This document shows, in pieces, positions 45,276 to 57,002 of a stretch of DNA of 64,000 nt; within the stretch, counting starts at the first letter, position 1, and every line of letters starts with the position of its first letter. A program made the position numbers and the translations under genes. The notes under the pieces were generated by a model. That model saw nothing but the letters and a program-made list of their open reading frames with translations. It searched no databases and was not told the DNA's origin. The DNA is from Diabrotica undecimpunctata (lineage: Eukaryota; Arthropoda; Insecta; Coleoptera; Chrysomelidae): contig NC_092806.1 in the NCBI RefSeq assembly GCF_040954645.1, forward strand, positions 130,719,151 through 130,783,150. The letters are read 5' to 3'.

Positions 45276-45736
45276 TGTTTGCAAAAATAAATTAAAAATC
45301 TATGCTGTTATTGCTTTAAACAACCACGGTATAATGACAAATTATTGACAACGGTTCAACGAAAGTTCGTGGAAACAGTGGAAAGTCGAAGGCGCGCAGT
45401 GTTGCCATTTATGGGGTGTATATCTAATTTAAAACTTAACGTACCATATCCAAAAGATCCTGTATTGATTATTATATTGTCTAGTCTATGATTTGTCAAT
45501 ACAGTTCCCGTTATTCTCCATATTTCTATGCTACGGCACAAGGCATTAGACCGATCACATTAGACTAATCCTGTTGTTCAATTTTTTAGTGCTGTTCATA
45601 TTTCTTAAGGCATTGGTTATCCATGTTCCCAAATGCCAAAAATGGTGTATTGTTATATTTGTTAATCATTATCACATCTTTTTTGGATGTTTTCAAGCCC
45701 TGTTTTCCCATTATATTCGCATTTTTCCGTTTTATA

Positions 45737-47808
45737 CAGTGTGACCCATTTAGATTGGAAACACCTCTATAAAATTTGAAGTTGTTAACCGATTTTAACC
45801 AAATTTTTTTTAAAGTCATGTAATAAAAGGTCTATTGCGGGACAAAATATAAAATATTTAGTTAAATTTTCACGGCAATCTACGATACTTTTTCTTCGTC
45901 GAAAACGGAGAATTTGTATTAGCGATTTTTTTAGTAAAAAAAATTCTACGCCACTGGATTTAGAGTGGCTTCAAATAGCTATAACAAAAATTTCATTAAA
46001 ATATATTTATTAATAACGAAGTTATGACAACTTAAAATTTTAAAACTCACAAGAAAAAAACTCTGTATTAACGTTAAAAAAAACACTCTGTATTAACAGA
46101 AACATGGAAACATAATTTTAGTTTAAATCCCAGTCGCCTTGACCAATCCACCATCTAATTGGATACATTTGTCGTAGCGTTTATAAATATTTCTAATTAC
46201 ATTTCTTAGTTGTTGGGGAGTAATTTCTGCACATGCCTGTCGAATTCTTGTACAAAGTTCGTTTACGTCTCTTGCACGGGTTTGGTGAACTTTTTGTTTG
46301 ATAATTCCCCAGAGAAAAAGTCTAAAATTGTGAGATCTGGGTGGCCAATCTATCAACGGACTACCCCGTCCTATCCAACGGTTCGGATAATTTTCATTTA
46401 GCCATTGCTCACGGTTCTGGAGTAATGAACAGGACACCCATCCAACTGGATATACAAATTTAATCGTCCATTAATTGGGAGCTCATGAAGAGTATTCCAC
46501 AAGTGGGTGTTTAAAAATTCTAAAAAGTTCTGTGAGTTCAAGTTTTCTTCAAAAAAGAAAGGACCAATAACACGCTCGTTCAGTATACCACATCAGACAT
46601 TGATTTTTTGAGAATACTGGCTTTTACAGTTTATTACCCAATGGGGATTATCTGCTGTCCAATAGCGACAATTCTGTGATGATACTTCTCCATTTGTAGT
46701 GAAAGTGGCTTCGTCGGTAAACAACACGTTTTTTAGAAAATTTATATTGTTTAAATATTCCCCTTGGGCCCATAAACAATATTCTAAACGTTTTGCTTCG
46801 TCGCCTTCTTGTAATGTGTGTAAGAATTTTGGTTTGAAAGGTTTAATATTATTTACCTTAATACATCGCCGAATACTCTCTCGAGGCACATTCAAATATA
46901 AACTGGCATTCCTTAAACTGGCATTAGGGTTATTTCTGATATGATCTAAAATGATTTGATCATTTCCTCTTCTTCTTTGTAACGGGTTATTTTTTAAAAT
47001 TAGTTTTGATACTGCACCATATTCATTAAATATTCTATTTATTTTGTTTGCCGTACCGCAACTAATATTAGGACGATCCACATGTCTGTCATTAAATATT
47101 GTACAAACTTCCCTGGCACTTCTATCGTTATCTCCCAAAAGACGTATAATTTCAATTTTGTCTCTCAAACTTAATCTTGCAGCCATGACACAAAATATTG
47201 TTAAAAGAATTTGAAGTAAATATTGTTGCAGATATTATGGATAAATTTATGCTAGCACTGAAATTTGTACGACACAAATAATGTCATACAGTAATATCGT
47301 TGTCATGGCAACTGAGATTTAAGTTGTAGCATGTAAAGTTAATAATAATGTAAGTGCGTTACTTGCATTAAATTTTTATGCTATTTTAAACATTTTTTGT
47401 CTAGTAGTGGTTTATTATTAAAATTATTTGAAAAATAATTAGTTTTATGGTTATCTGTTGATACAGGGTGTTCTTTTTTGACTCGTAGCTTAGTGAGTTT
47501 TAAAATTTTAAGTTGTCATAACTTCGTTATTAATAAATATATTTTAGTGAAATTTTTGTCATAGCTATTTGAAGACACTCTAAATCCAGTGGCGTAGAAA
47601 TTTTTTTAATAAAAAAATCGCTAATACAAATTCTCCATTTTCGACGAAGAAAAAGTATCGTAGACTGCCGTGAAAATTTAAAAAAAATATTTCATATTTT
47701 GTCCCGCAATAGGCCTTTTATTACATGACATTAAAAGAAAATTTGGTTAAAATCGGTTAACAACTTCAAATTTTATAGAGGTGTTTCCAATCTAAATGGG
47801 TCACACTG
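45737..47808 (-). mobile_element. Mariner-like transposon with about 330-bp inverted repeats
   Basis: The ends are CAGTGTGACCCATTTAGATT and its inverted copy, flanked by TA (45735-45736 and 47809-47810). The inverted repeats extend about 330 bp inward, to TTTAAAACTCAC at 46055 and GTGAGTTTTAAAA near 47495, far longer than classic mariners. The single gene is on the minus strand in the centre. Related copies lie at 51.46-53.66 kb and at 57015. Confidence 0.88.
46123..47186 (-). pseudogene. Mariner-like transposase of the long-TIR element
   Basis: The start Met is at 47186. Residues 1-110 are two HTH units (LRDKIEIIRLLGDNDRSARE; NASLRNASLYLNVPRESIRR). VLFTDEATF supplies the first catalytic Asp (residue 158). 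A TGA at 46593 replaces a Trp codon in the NVWCGI position. YIQLDGCPVHYS supplies the second Asp. A frame change near 46430 leads to NENYPNRWIGRG, DWPPRSHNF and FLWG. The family's SPD is SHN here, so the third catalytic Asp is Asn. Bridging the frame change, the spacing between the last two catalytic sites is about 37 residues, suggesting a DD37D-like group. Confidence 0.83.
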
Positions 47809-47814
47809 TATAAG

Positions 47815-48230
47815 ACTTTTTAGTTTCACTAGATATTTCTACTGTATATTTTTTTATAGACTTTTCTTTATACACAAAACATTTTTATTGGTACTTCTAC
47901 GTCTGCACAACAGCTGTGAGGGCAAGCAAAACTTTACCAGTTATAACAATCTTATTACTGACAGTAAGAGATCCTCTTCTATATCATTATCCTTCGAACT
48001 TCATTAACTTAGTCTTGATGTAGTGGAGATAAAGGATATTTGCCTCTAACACCGCTTAAGTTTAAAGAAACTACTTTTGTTGCCTATATTCTCATAACTT
48101 AATGTTGAAAAAAAAAAATGAAATCAAAAATTGACAACGTTAAAAATTTATGGTTTTTTAAACTAAAATTTTTATATAAACTACATTGTTGAATATTTAT
48201 ATAAACTTTCGTAAATTTTAACCAATTTCT
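47815..48230. other. AT-rich stretch, nothing recognised
   Basis: No motif-bearing frame is present. Confidence 0.4.
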
Positions 48231-48234
48231 ACGA

Positions 48235-48660
48235 GGGCTGATCCCATTGGTCCATTCATTACCCAACAGTAAAAAATTGACAAATATCTCATTTTTATTT
48301 TCAACGAATAATTACATATTTCCCATCTGTCCTTGCATTGCTAATGCTTCTCAAAAGAGAAATTGTTTGACCTCTACAAACCACTTGTTTACTGATTTAC
48401 CGCACATATGACATTATCTGAAGAAAATACAAATGTTCAAGTTTTGGAAACAATTGGTAATCACTCGGGAACAAATGTGAAGAATATGGCAGATGCTTCA
48501 CTTATTCGTAAATTCCTTGAGCGATTTTAGCTATCGCAATAGAAAACCTGTGTCTAGGCGCTTTATTCTGATGCAAAAATTTACCTTAATTGGCATTAAA
48601 TTGGCATAATAAGCACCTGTAATTATGGCTTCTTTTTGCAAGAAATCTACTGAAATTGTG
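48235..48660 (-). pseudogene. Mariner transposase fragment (C-terminal part)
   Basis: The minus strand reads ISVDFLQKEAIITGAYYANL, the block that follows the first catalytic Asp in classic DD34D mariners. Decayed downstream sequence follows. It abuts the larger relic at 48660-49600 and is a different copy, since that relic has its own equivalent block. Confidence 0.6.
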
Positions 48661-49600
48661 CCTTTAGAATCCTACTAGGGCGGTGCGACATGTACTTAGC
48701 CTACAAAAGAAAAACGAAAATTTTGGAAAAAGTGCGATTCATTTTTTACGATGCTCCAACTTCTTTAACCCCTCTGAAAGAAAAGTTTTCTCGAGGTCTG
48801 GAAAGTAAGCTTCCGTGGCGGCGATGACTTCCTGTTTCGACTTAAATTTCTGCCCGGCGAGTTTCTTTTTTTAAGTATGGAAACAAAAAGAAGTCACACG
48901 GGGCCAAATCCAGGGAATATGGTGAATGGGGCAACAGTTCGTAACCCAATTTTACCAATTTCGCCATGGCGACGGCGGAGGTATGAGCAGGTCCGTTTTC
49001 ATGGTGGAGGAGCACTGTCTGAGCTTTGAATTATTCTAATAATTTGGCGTAGTAGAGCCCTGTGACCGTTTTACCATTCTCCAGATAGTCGACATAGATC
49101 ACCCCTTGTGAACCCCAGAAAATCACCTTTCCAGCTGATAGGACAGTCTTCGCCTACTTCTGAGCACGTTTGCCTGGTGCCGCCACTGTTTCGAATGTTT
49201 CTTAGTCGCTGGTGTGTACCAATGGATTCATTTTTCGTCAATGGTTACGAAACGACGTAAAAACTCCTTCGGATTACGCTTAAATAGCATCAAACACTGC
49301 TCTGAAGTGGTCTCGGTCCATACACATACACGGTCTTTTGAGATGCATACTGTCTCAGCTATCTCAGATTTTTGTCACGTTATTCTCCGTGATAGCCGAT
49401 GTCGGGACACCTGGGCGTGGCTCATCAAAAACAGACATGCGACCCCTTTGAAACTCGTTAAAATAATTTTTGAGGGTTGCCATCGAAGGAGAAGAGTCAC
49501 CGTACACAATATCCAAGCGCTCTTCGTTTTCGCTGCGCGATTTCCCTTCCAAAAACAAGAATCGAATCACCGACCGATATTGCTCTTTTTCCATTTTTCG
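48660..49600 (-). pseudogene. Classic DD34D mariner transposase relic
   Basis: It starts at MEKEQYRSVIRFLFLEGKSR (Met near 49591), with the HTH and DEPRPGVPTSAITENNVTKI linker in one open stretch to 49364. Then, across frame changes, NPKEFLRRFVTIDEKWIHWY holds the first Asp, followed by an AGKVIFWGSQGVIYVDYLE block. HHENGPAHTSA shows Glu where the second Asp should be. ELLPHSPYSLDLAPCDFF retains the third Asp. Several indels make it dead. It spans the usual coding length of about 345 codons. Confidence 0.82.
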
Positions 49601-49848
49601 AAAGTCCGCGGACACGCCCGCTTTCACACGTGGTCGAAATAAAACTACTAGCCCGATTCGGCTGAAATTTTGATATTAGCGATTAGCCGTCTACGAGAAT
49701 ATATTATATGATAGTAGAAGTCTCTTGAGATAGTGGCACGATCAGGCGGTAAGGCTAACTACTTATCAGATCGTCTACCTTAGTATTAGCATGTAAAATA
49801 CTATTCCCATGACCTTCCCTGCTGAAGATTGCATCTTAAATTTTTTCA

Positions 49849-50184
49849 GTGATGGTGAACCTGGATGATTCCACTTCTTACTCTCAATTTGGATATCCAC
49901 ATCATAGTTATAAATTCAAAAAACATGATAAAAAGGAGCGTCCAGGAAAAGCCTCCTTAAAAAACTCGCAGGGACTCGATAGAGAGCAAACCCTACAATT
50001 CTTAAAACCAACAGCGCAAGGCCTGTGTTACTCGGCAGGGGAAATAGTCATGCTCGGTGTAGAGCAAATCTGTACATGCAAAACAGGTAGACATAGTCTT
50101 AAACGAAACATGCCGATTAAATACCGGATGCATGAAACCGCAGGCTTCGCTGCCCTCCCCCATAAGTACTACGGAAGGTCGTAG
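49849..50184 (+). other. Unidentified 111-codon open frame
   Basis: It is open from Met to stop, with a basic Lys/His-rich N-terminal third (YKFKKHDKKERPGKA) and a CTCKTGRH motif. I do not recognise it. Its position just before a LINE tail suggests it could be a remnant of that element rather than a gene. Confidence 0.25.
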
Positions 50185-50209
50185 AATACGTCGAAAAATT
50201 CAAACAATA

Positions 50210-50590
50210 GTTCAATGGTAGACACCCACTATATGGAGCAACACTACACGAACAGTCTGGACAAAGATCAATGAAAGGCTTCCTAAAGATAATCCCACCT
50301 GACGACTAGCCGCTTCACCAAGATAACCGGCGATCCTGGCGGTACGCGCCTCGAACCCGTCTTGCCCCTATCAAGACAAATAAAATCAGGTGGGGTAGGA
50401 TCGACACACAGGACTTACTATGCGAATACTGTAAAGTTCAAAATATGGAACTACTGAAGTGCAGACTATGCCCTGGTAAATGCACCCTCAAAGAATCTTG
50501 GCATACCAACAACAGTACCATTGACGTCGCCCATCACTGGCGAAGAAACTTTAAACATTTGAATCCGGACAATGAAAAGTGAAGTAGAGT
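50210..50590 (+). pseudogene. LINE C-terminal fragment with Cys motif
   Basis: The plus strand reads WTKINERLPKD, then CEYCKVQNMELLKCRLCPGK and VAHHWRRNF. The CxxC...LxxCxLCP pattern followed by VAxxW is the tail of a LINE polyprotein (zinc-ribbon-like, after the RT). Frame changes separate the pieces. Confidence 0.6.
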
Positions 50591-51045
50591 AAGTTATGAA
50601 TGCACGACTTACCAGGACAAGAAAACTTTCTGTTTGTCTATACCGCGTTTGAAGATGACTGCACATGGTTGGGGCGCTTCAACTGCACAATCATCTGTAC
50701 ACTATGGTCTGTCACATTTAAACTTACAACACCACCTTTTCACTATGTAATATGATACTGCAGATTCGCTTAATGTATCCTACACACCTTTATGAATTTG
50801 CGTCACACTCAATCATTGCTTGACACAATCTATTTTGATACTGATGTGACTTGTGGCTCCCTCGAATTAGGGCATCTACTGTAGGCACGCATAAACAGGT
50901 TCACGCCTTCAATTTTTAGCTATACATAACAGTTATAACGACACGTGAAGATAATGTTTTGATTTATAAATGGGAAAAGTACGGAGCAAGAGGATCAACC
51001 TGGTAAAACCTAGCCAATATAAATGTGTTTAATGAAAGTATATTG

Positions 51046-51049
<4 letters not shown>

Positions 51050-51104
<55 letters not shown>
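51050..51104. repeat. (TA)n microsatellite
   Basis: TA run of about 55 bp. Confidence 0.95.
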
Positions 51105-51107
<3 letters not shown>

Positions 51108-51463
51108 ATTTATAGGTTAATTAGGACAATATTTTTATATAAGACAATGGAAGACGTATACCTATTTAATCGGAAAGATTATGAGAAGTTTTCAAGCTTT
51201 TAGGTCTATTTTAATTTTAGCGAAATTTGAAAGAAATCATTTTTATAATATTAACTACTAAATTTTCAACAAATTGCAATTAGGAATTTTGTATGTGAAA
51301 TCACTATGAGTTATCGATATACTCGTATATAACTCTTCAGCACACCCCATAGAACACAAATGGCTTTTTTATGATTTGTATGATATCGAGTAATCGGCCC
51401 ATTTGGTTAATTAGCATCTTCTCTCTTTTTAACATTTAATTATAAATCTCTTCTGTACTATCA

Positions 51464-53665
51464 AATAACGTGACTTATTTACTTTTTAAATACCTCTATA
51501 AAATTTTTATAATCAACTTTAACCAATTTTTTTTTAATATTATGTATGGGAAGGTCTACTTCGGGATATAATTTCAAATGTTTATTTAAATTTCCTACGA
51601 TACTATTACTTAGTTAAAAATGAAGAATTTTTATTAGCAATTTTAATGGAAAAAATTTCTACGCCACTGGATTTAGAGTGGCTTCAAAGAGCTCTGACAC
51701 AAATTTCATTAATATATATATTTATTAATAATGAAGTTATGACAACTTGAAATTTTGAAACTCACTAAGCTACGAGTTACCAAATACATCAACAAATATC
51801 GCTGAAAATTATTATTTTTTATCATAATTACTTTTAATAATAATCCACCACTGCATGAAAAAAATGTTTAAAATATGTAACTTAAAAATTTAATGAAAAT
51901 AACGCACTTACATTATTAGGGAGACTGGAATACAATGAAAAATTTTTTAGGAAATGTAATCTAACATCGGAATGCAATCTTCGAAAAAATTTCTATTTAA
52001 AGTTCTGTTATCTGTGTACATTTGTCTATAAATTTGATAGTTATTATGAGTAAAGTAAAAATAGTAACTTGAAAATTTTCAGAAATATGTAATACTGAAT
52101 TTGCTTCAATGGGTACCACCGGTGGTACAGTTTGAAACATAAGGTAGTACACAATGAAACGTGTTAAAAACAATGATTAAATACAAAAAATATTTATTAT
52201 TTCTTCAAGTTACCGTACAATAAAATTGTTAAACTTCAAACCAAATCTATAATAGCAAGATAGTCGTTTGTTTTCTGTATATATAGGTGCTGGCAATAAC
52301 GACAAAATCAGATTTCAAACCCATATGAATGTCACGAACATCTGGAAAGTAAAATGAATTGGAAACTTTCGTACTTCTTCTCAAATATGAAATTTTACAT
52401 TCATGAGAGTTTACAATTTCCAAAATTTTAGCTACATATTTTATTATCTTCTCAAATTTCACTAACACAAACGAGTCTTAAAATTTCAGTATTTTCAGCA
52501 ATTGCGTAAGATTCTGAGTCATCCTTTTGTTCCTGCAGCAAAGAAGAACTTAATTCATCATCTGAAGAGTCTGCCAACTCTAAAATGAGTTTATCGGAAA
52601 TCCGTTTCTGAATCACTTTCACCTGGCTTAATCTTTTTTCTGGGAGGGTCCTTTTTACAGCCTTTTGTGCTTAATAAAGCTTTACAAATATTTCGTTTCA
52701 CTTTCTTGACCGCTGCTGTTGTGGTGGGTTTTCTTATCTTTCGTTTTATAAGAAGACTATTTCAAGAGTTGAGTTCGGTTCGGAGTCTTGGGTTGTATTA
52801 GATGAAGTAGAAGCAATATTAACTGAAGATGAAGATACAGATGCATTTTCTTCATGATTGGTAGAATCTCTTAGTTCATTCATAGCTTTTTGTCCGTCAT
52901 AGTTTTCAAAATAATCAATCTGTCTGTCAGTAACTGACGATAATAGAAAATCAGTTTCACTAAAAATATGTTTATTAAAAGGATAGATACCTGTAGATTT
53001 GAATCCGTTCATAATATTTTCAGGTGTCATTGATTTTGAGTGGGCAATACCAGCATATTCTGGCAAATGGTATAGAATATTGTTTATGTGGCCCAAGAGA
53101 GATATTTAAAAAATATAAATGTTCCCAAAAAATAGTTTTGTTGTTTAGCAACAAAGCCATTTTCGCTCTAAAAGCAGAAGCACCACCTCAAAATTGTCAC
53201 TATTAGACAGCAGATAATCCCCATTGGGTTATAAATTGTAAAATCCAGTTTTCTATAAAAAGAAATAATCTGGTATGATATACTTAACGAGCGAATTATT
53301 AGTAGTTTCATCTTTAAGGAAAACATGAACTCACAGTACCTACTTTTTAGAATTTTTAAACACCGACTTGTGGAATGCTGTTCATGATTTTGCACTGAAT
53401 GAATGATTCAATTTGTTTATCCAGTTAGATGGGTGGTTTGTTCATTTTCATGGCAACTAAGGTTAAAATATTATGTTGTATAGCGGGTACCTAAAATTAA
53501 TAATCTACATAGGAGCGTCACTTTCATTAAATTTGTATATTGATATTATTTGTGTTCTTTAATGACTCGTAGCTTAGTAAGTTTTAAATTTTTAAGTTGT
53601 CAACTTCGTTATTAATAAATTTATCCTAATGAAATTTTTGTCATAGATCTTTGAATTTCTACTTG
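51464..53665 (+). mobile_element. Second copy of the long-TIR mariner, internally replaced
   Basis: The left TIR (51464-51790) and a truncated right TIR (53560-53665) match those of the 45.7-47.8 kb element, including the CTACGCCACTGGATTTAGAG block. Transposase pieces lie on the plus strand (PPQNCHY, stop, TADNPHWVINCK near 53190; CGILNERIISS near 53290). The N-terminal half is missing, and a stretch containing a pogo C-terminus takes its place. Confidence 0.75.
52470..53096 (-). pseudogene. Pogo-type transposase C-terminal fragment inside the mariner copy
   Basis: The minus-strand frame 53096-52746 reads HLPEYAGIAHSKSMTPENIM, then NGFKSTGIYPFNKHIFSETD and a Ser/Asn-rich tail. It is closely similar in plan to the C-terminal region of the pogo at 55.6-56.7 kb (AYPRSMTPVNI, FKKTGIFPFDRH). 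The catalytic domain is absent. Confidence 0.75.
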
Positions 53666-53669
53666 GCAT

Positions 53670-54160
53670 ATTATTGAATTTTTAAAGATTACCATACTTT
53701 TTTCTGTTTGTTGGTATTATTATATTAAATGTTCTTGCTGTTGGATATAGGAGTTTCTGTAGATCCTATTCACCCTTTCTAATAAGTATGAGATCGTGTG
53801 CATAGTGTAAAATAGAGGTAATGTTAGGTTAGGTTATGTTAACCTATTTGTTTATTTAATTTCAAAAATATTAGTTATTAATTAATTACAATTCTAATAA
53901 AGCCAATGAAATCATGAAAACTTCTTATGAATCTGCCATTACTTTTCCTAGATCTAAACTCTTTCACTATTAGGTATTTTTTATTTAATAGATTAATAAA
54001 ACAGTAATGTCGACTAACATATACATTCTCAACTATAAATAAATATGAAATAATATCATATAGTAAGTGTCGCACTGGATTGAAATAATAGGTAAAAATA
54101 TTTAATTGTTTTCGTTAAGAATTTGTTATAACGGAAATGGTTTTAACGGAGATCGTTATA
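53670..54160. other. AT-rich stretch, nothing recognised
   Basis: No recognisable motif, except a short GTTAGGTTAGGTTATGTTAACC run near 53823. Confidence 0.4.
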
Positions 54161-54175
54161 TTATAGGGGAGAGGC

Positions 54176-54589
54176 GGGAACAGTGACACACAGGGAACAG
54201 TGACACATTTAAAATCCTAGTAGAAAATATGTTAGCAAGTTGGTGATATTGTGGAATTTTACAGTTGGTATAATAAGAATACTACTTGTCTTATAAAAAG
54301 TTGACAGAATCTGTTGTGTTTGGAGAAAATCGCATGTTTGTGTTTTGTTAGTGCAGAAGTATTTTGTCAAGGGTGTTTTTAGTTGTTTACTACGAGGAAA
54401 CAAACCTGAATTATTGGATTGTGTTCTGGGTCGTAAAAAAGTCGTATAAAATGTAAGTAATAGCAATAAAATTTCTTTAAAATCTTTGTAGATTAACAAA
54501 AAATTTACAAATTTTTGTATAAAACAGCATTGTGGGTACAGTGACACGAATATTGATAGGGAATAGTGACACGATGTGTCACTGTACCC
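54176..54589 (+). promoter_or_regulatory. Left subterminal motif cluster of the pogo element
   Basis: There are five sites: GGGAACAGTGACAC at 54176 and 54193, GGGTACAGTGACAC at 54534, GGGAATAGTGACAC at 54559, and the inverted TGTGTCACTGTACCC at 54575-54589. They probably bind the transposase; that is inference from position and repetition. Confidence 0.7.
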
Positions 54590-54685
54590 TTCTTGTGAAT
54601 TTCATAAAATCTTGACAGCAAATGAGTGCTGGAAAATCATATTAGGGTCTAAGAAGCTTTTGTTAATTATGAATTTACATTACAG

Positions 54686-55585
54686 ATGGTACGTCAGAAG
54701 AAAACGGATAAGACAGTGGGTAGATTCAATGAAGATTCTATGAGGGAAGCAGTCAATCTGGTTATCAGTGGTATATCAATTCGTCAAGCTGCTAGAGAGA
54801 AAAACTTAAGCTTTAAAACCGTAAGCAGATACGTAAAGAAATACAGAGATGATCCCGAATGCCGAATGGCTCCTAACTATAAAATAAACCAAATATTTTC
54901 TTTGGAACTAGAGGAAGCTCTCGTTGATTATATCATAACGTGTTCAAAAATGTTTTACAGTTTAACAATTACCGATTGTCGCAAACTTTCATATGACTTA
55001 GCGAAAGCAAATAAATTAAAAATTCCAAAAAATTGGGAGGAGGAAAAAAAAGCTTCAGTCGACTGGTATAAAGGATTTCGCCATAGACATCGTACAATAT
55101 CCTTAAGAACTCCAGAGGGATGTAGTCTAGCAAGAGCAGCAGGATTCAATAAAGAAAATGTAAACTTATTTTTTAATAAGTTGGAAATAGTTTTGCAGCG
55201 ACATCCAAATTTTTCAAATGGATTCAGAATTTACAATTTAGACGAAACCGGAACTTTGACAGTTCAAAACAATTCGACAAAGGTGCTAGCCAAAAAAGGC
55301 ACTAGACAAGTGTCTAAAATTCAAAGCAGTGAAAGAGGTACACTTGTTACCACATGCTGCATTGTAAGTGCAAATGGAAGTGCAATCCCACCCGTAATGG
55401 TATTTCCGAGAGTCCATTTTAAAAGCCATATGTTGGCAGGAGCGCCATGTGGGACGTTAGGCTTGGCTACGAAAGCAGGATGGATGAACACAGAATGTTT
55501 TATTGAAGTTTTAAAACATTTCATTAAACATACTTGTAGTTTAAAAGCTAACCCTTCACTATTTATTAATCATGGACAACCATGA
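54686..55585 (+). CDS. Pogo transposase, N-terminal and first catalytic part (299 codons)
   Basis: Residues 12-57 form a psq-type helix-turn-helix (SIRQAAREKNLSFKTVSRYV). A second DNA-binding part ends at DWYKGFRHRH (about 126-135). The DDE core begins with FRIYNLDETG, giving Asp186 as the first catalytic residue. GTLVTTCCIVSANGSAIPPV and FIEVLKHFIKHT follow as expected. The frame runs out at NHGQP, 14 bases into the next open frame, because of a single-base offset between 55555 and 55572. A GTAAGT at 54453 and TTACATTACAG just before the Met could form a 5' intron. Function would be cut-and-paste transposition. Confidence 0.9.
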   Translation: MVRQKKTDKTVGRFNEDSMREAVNLVISGISIRQAAREKNLSFKTVSRYVKKYRDDPECRMAPNYKINQIFSLELEEALVDYIITCSKMFYSLTITDCRKLSYDLAKANKLKIPKNWEEEKKASVDWYKGFRHRHRTISLRTPEGCSLARAAGFNKENVNLFFNKLEIVLQRHPNFSNGFRIYNLDETGTLTVQNNSTKVLAKKGTRQVSKIQSSERGTLVTTCCIVSANGSAIPPVMVFPRVHFKSHMLAGAPCGTLGLATKAGWMNTECFIEVLKHFIKHTCSLKANPSLFINHGQP

Positions 55586-56678
55586 GAGCCATATATCTCT
55601 TGAAGCTATCATTCTGTGCAAAGATAATGGGGTCACTGTTTTGACTGTGCCTCCTCATTGCACCCATCGGTTGCAACCATTAGATGTGGGTCTGCTAAAA
55701 CCGTTTCATATATTTTACAACGATGCTTTAAGTTCGTGGGAAAAAGCTAATCCGGGCACACCTGTGACAATCTACCATGTAGCATCATTTGTGGGACTCG
55801 CTTACCCCAGATCTATGACACCTGTAAATATATCGGCAGCTTTTAAAAAAACTGGAATATTTCCCTTTGACCGTCACGTATTTAATGATGATGATTATTT
55901 CGCAAGCCAAGTTACAGAACGACCATTAGTTAATTCACCAAATATTGATCCAAAACCATCTACCTCGACAGGAGGTACCACAGATAACTCTACCAAGAAC
56001 CAGGACGTAACTCCATTACAGAAATTGTCACCTTCATCCACAAGTGGAAGAAAATTGACATTTGTAAGTCCATCAGCTATTCGTGAATATCCAAAAAAAA
56101 GTCTGACAATTTCGGTTAAAACTAGAAGAAAAAAAGGCAAGACTATGATTGCTACTGACACTCCAGAGAAAAACGAAATTGAAAGTAATAGAGCCAAAAA
56201 AGCGAAAACAGTTAAAAGAAGCATAATCTCAGAAGACATTAAAAACAATGATGATGTTATTGAGTCGGAAGAGGAAGATGGTAAAACTTATAGTCTCCAT
56301 AATTCTGACACGTCAGAGGGAAGTGAAATATTTTCAGATAGTGATGATGAAGACCTATGTGATTTGACATTAGATCCAGCCAAAATTTGCGACATTAAGA
56401 TCAATGATTTCTTATTAGTGAGACTCAAATATGAAGCCCATTCCAATAAAGAAATCGAAAAATATTATATTGGGAAAGTTGTGGTGATAAACACCATTGG
56501 TACGATGGAAGTCAGTTTTTTACGTAAAAATTCAAAAAATGTCACATGCTTTGTGTTTCCATGTGTCACAGACATTGGTGTTATATTCAACAACCAGATT
56601 ATAAAAATTTTGGACCATCCAAAAATTAGCAGGGGTCGACACTTTTTTCCTAATGTTAAAACGGACTTGATTTCATAG
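55572..56678 (+). CDS. Pogo transposase, catalytic C-terminal part (368 codons)
   Basis: It starts MDNHESHISL, where Asp2 is the second catalytic Asp of the DDD triad. VPPHCTHRLQPLDVG places the third at Asp38. FKKTGIFPFDRHVF is the usual pogo block after the core. A long Ser/Thr/Lys-rich and acidic linker (about 120-275) leads to a C-terminal domain with NDFLLVRLKYEAHSNKEIEK and YYIGKVVVINT. The frame is open to a natural stop 334 bp before the right terminus. This part has no other damage. Together with the previous frame it makes one transposase. Confidence 0.9.
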   Translation: MDNHESHISLEAIILCKDNGVTVLTVPPHCTHRLQPLDVGLLKPFHIFYNDALSSWEKANPGTPVTIYHVASFVGLAYPRSMTPVNISAAFKKTGIFPFDRHVFNDDDYFASQVTERPLVNSPNIDPKPSTSTGGTTDNSTKNQDVTPLQKLSPSSTSGRKLTFVSPSAIREYPKKSLTISVKTRRKKGKTMIATDTPEKNEIESNRAKKAKTVKRSIISEDIKNNDDVIESEEEDGKTYSLHNSDTSEGSEIFSDSDDEDLCDLTLDPAKICDIKINDFLLVRLKYEAHSNKEIEKYYIGKVVVINTIGTMEVSFLRKNSKNVTCFVFPCVTDIGVIFNNQIIKILDHPKISRGRHFFPNVKTDLIS

Positions 56679-56790
56679 AAAACAACAAGCATTTATAATA
56701 TTTTTCTATAGATCAATAATAAAGATACGTTTTTATTGTTTAATTAGTCCTAAATAATAATACTTACATATTACAGTTGAAAAATGTCTT

Positions 56791-57002
56791 TGTGTCAGTG
56801 TACCCTTCATACCAGGGAACACTGACACAATGCAAAGTTTCAGACTTTTTTTTAAATCTATTTGTTTTCTTAATTTATAGCAATGTAGTCATTCATGATG
56901 TATTTGCAACACAATAACACGTCCAAATTGATATTTGCAAGTAAAATCCTATTAATGGTCTAGCGATGACAGAAATTCAAATTTTTCTGTGTCACTGTAC
57001 CC
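56791..57002 (-). promoter_or_regulatory. Right subterminal motif cluster of the pogo element
   Basis: There are three sites: TGTGTCAGTGTACCC at 56791, GGGAACACTGACACA at 56815 and TGTGTCACTGTACCC at 56988-57002 in the terminal repeat. Confidence 0.7.

Noticed and set aside
55895..56248. 117-codon hydrophobic minus-strand frame
   Set aside because: It is the antisense of the acidic linker of the pogo transposase.
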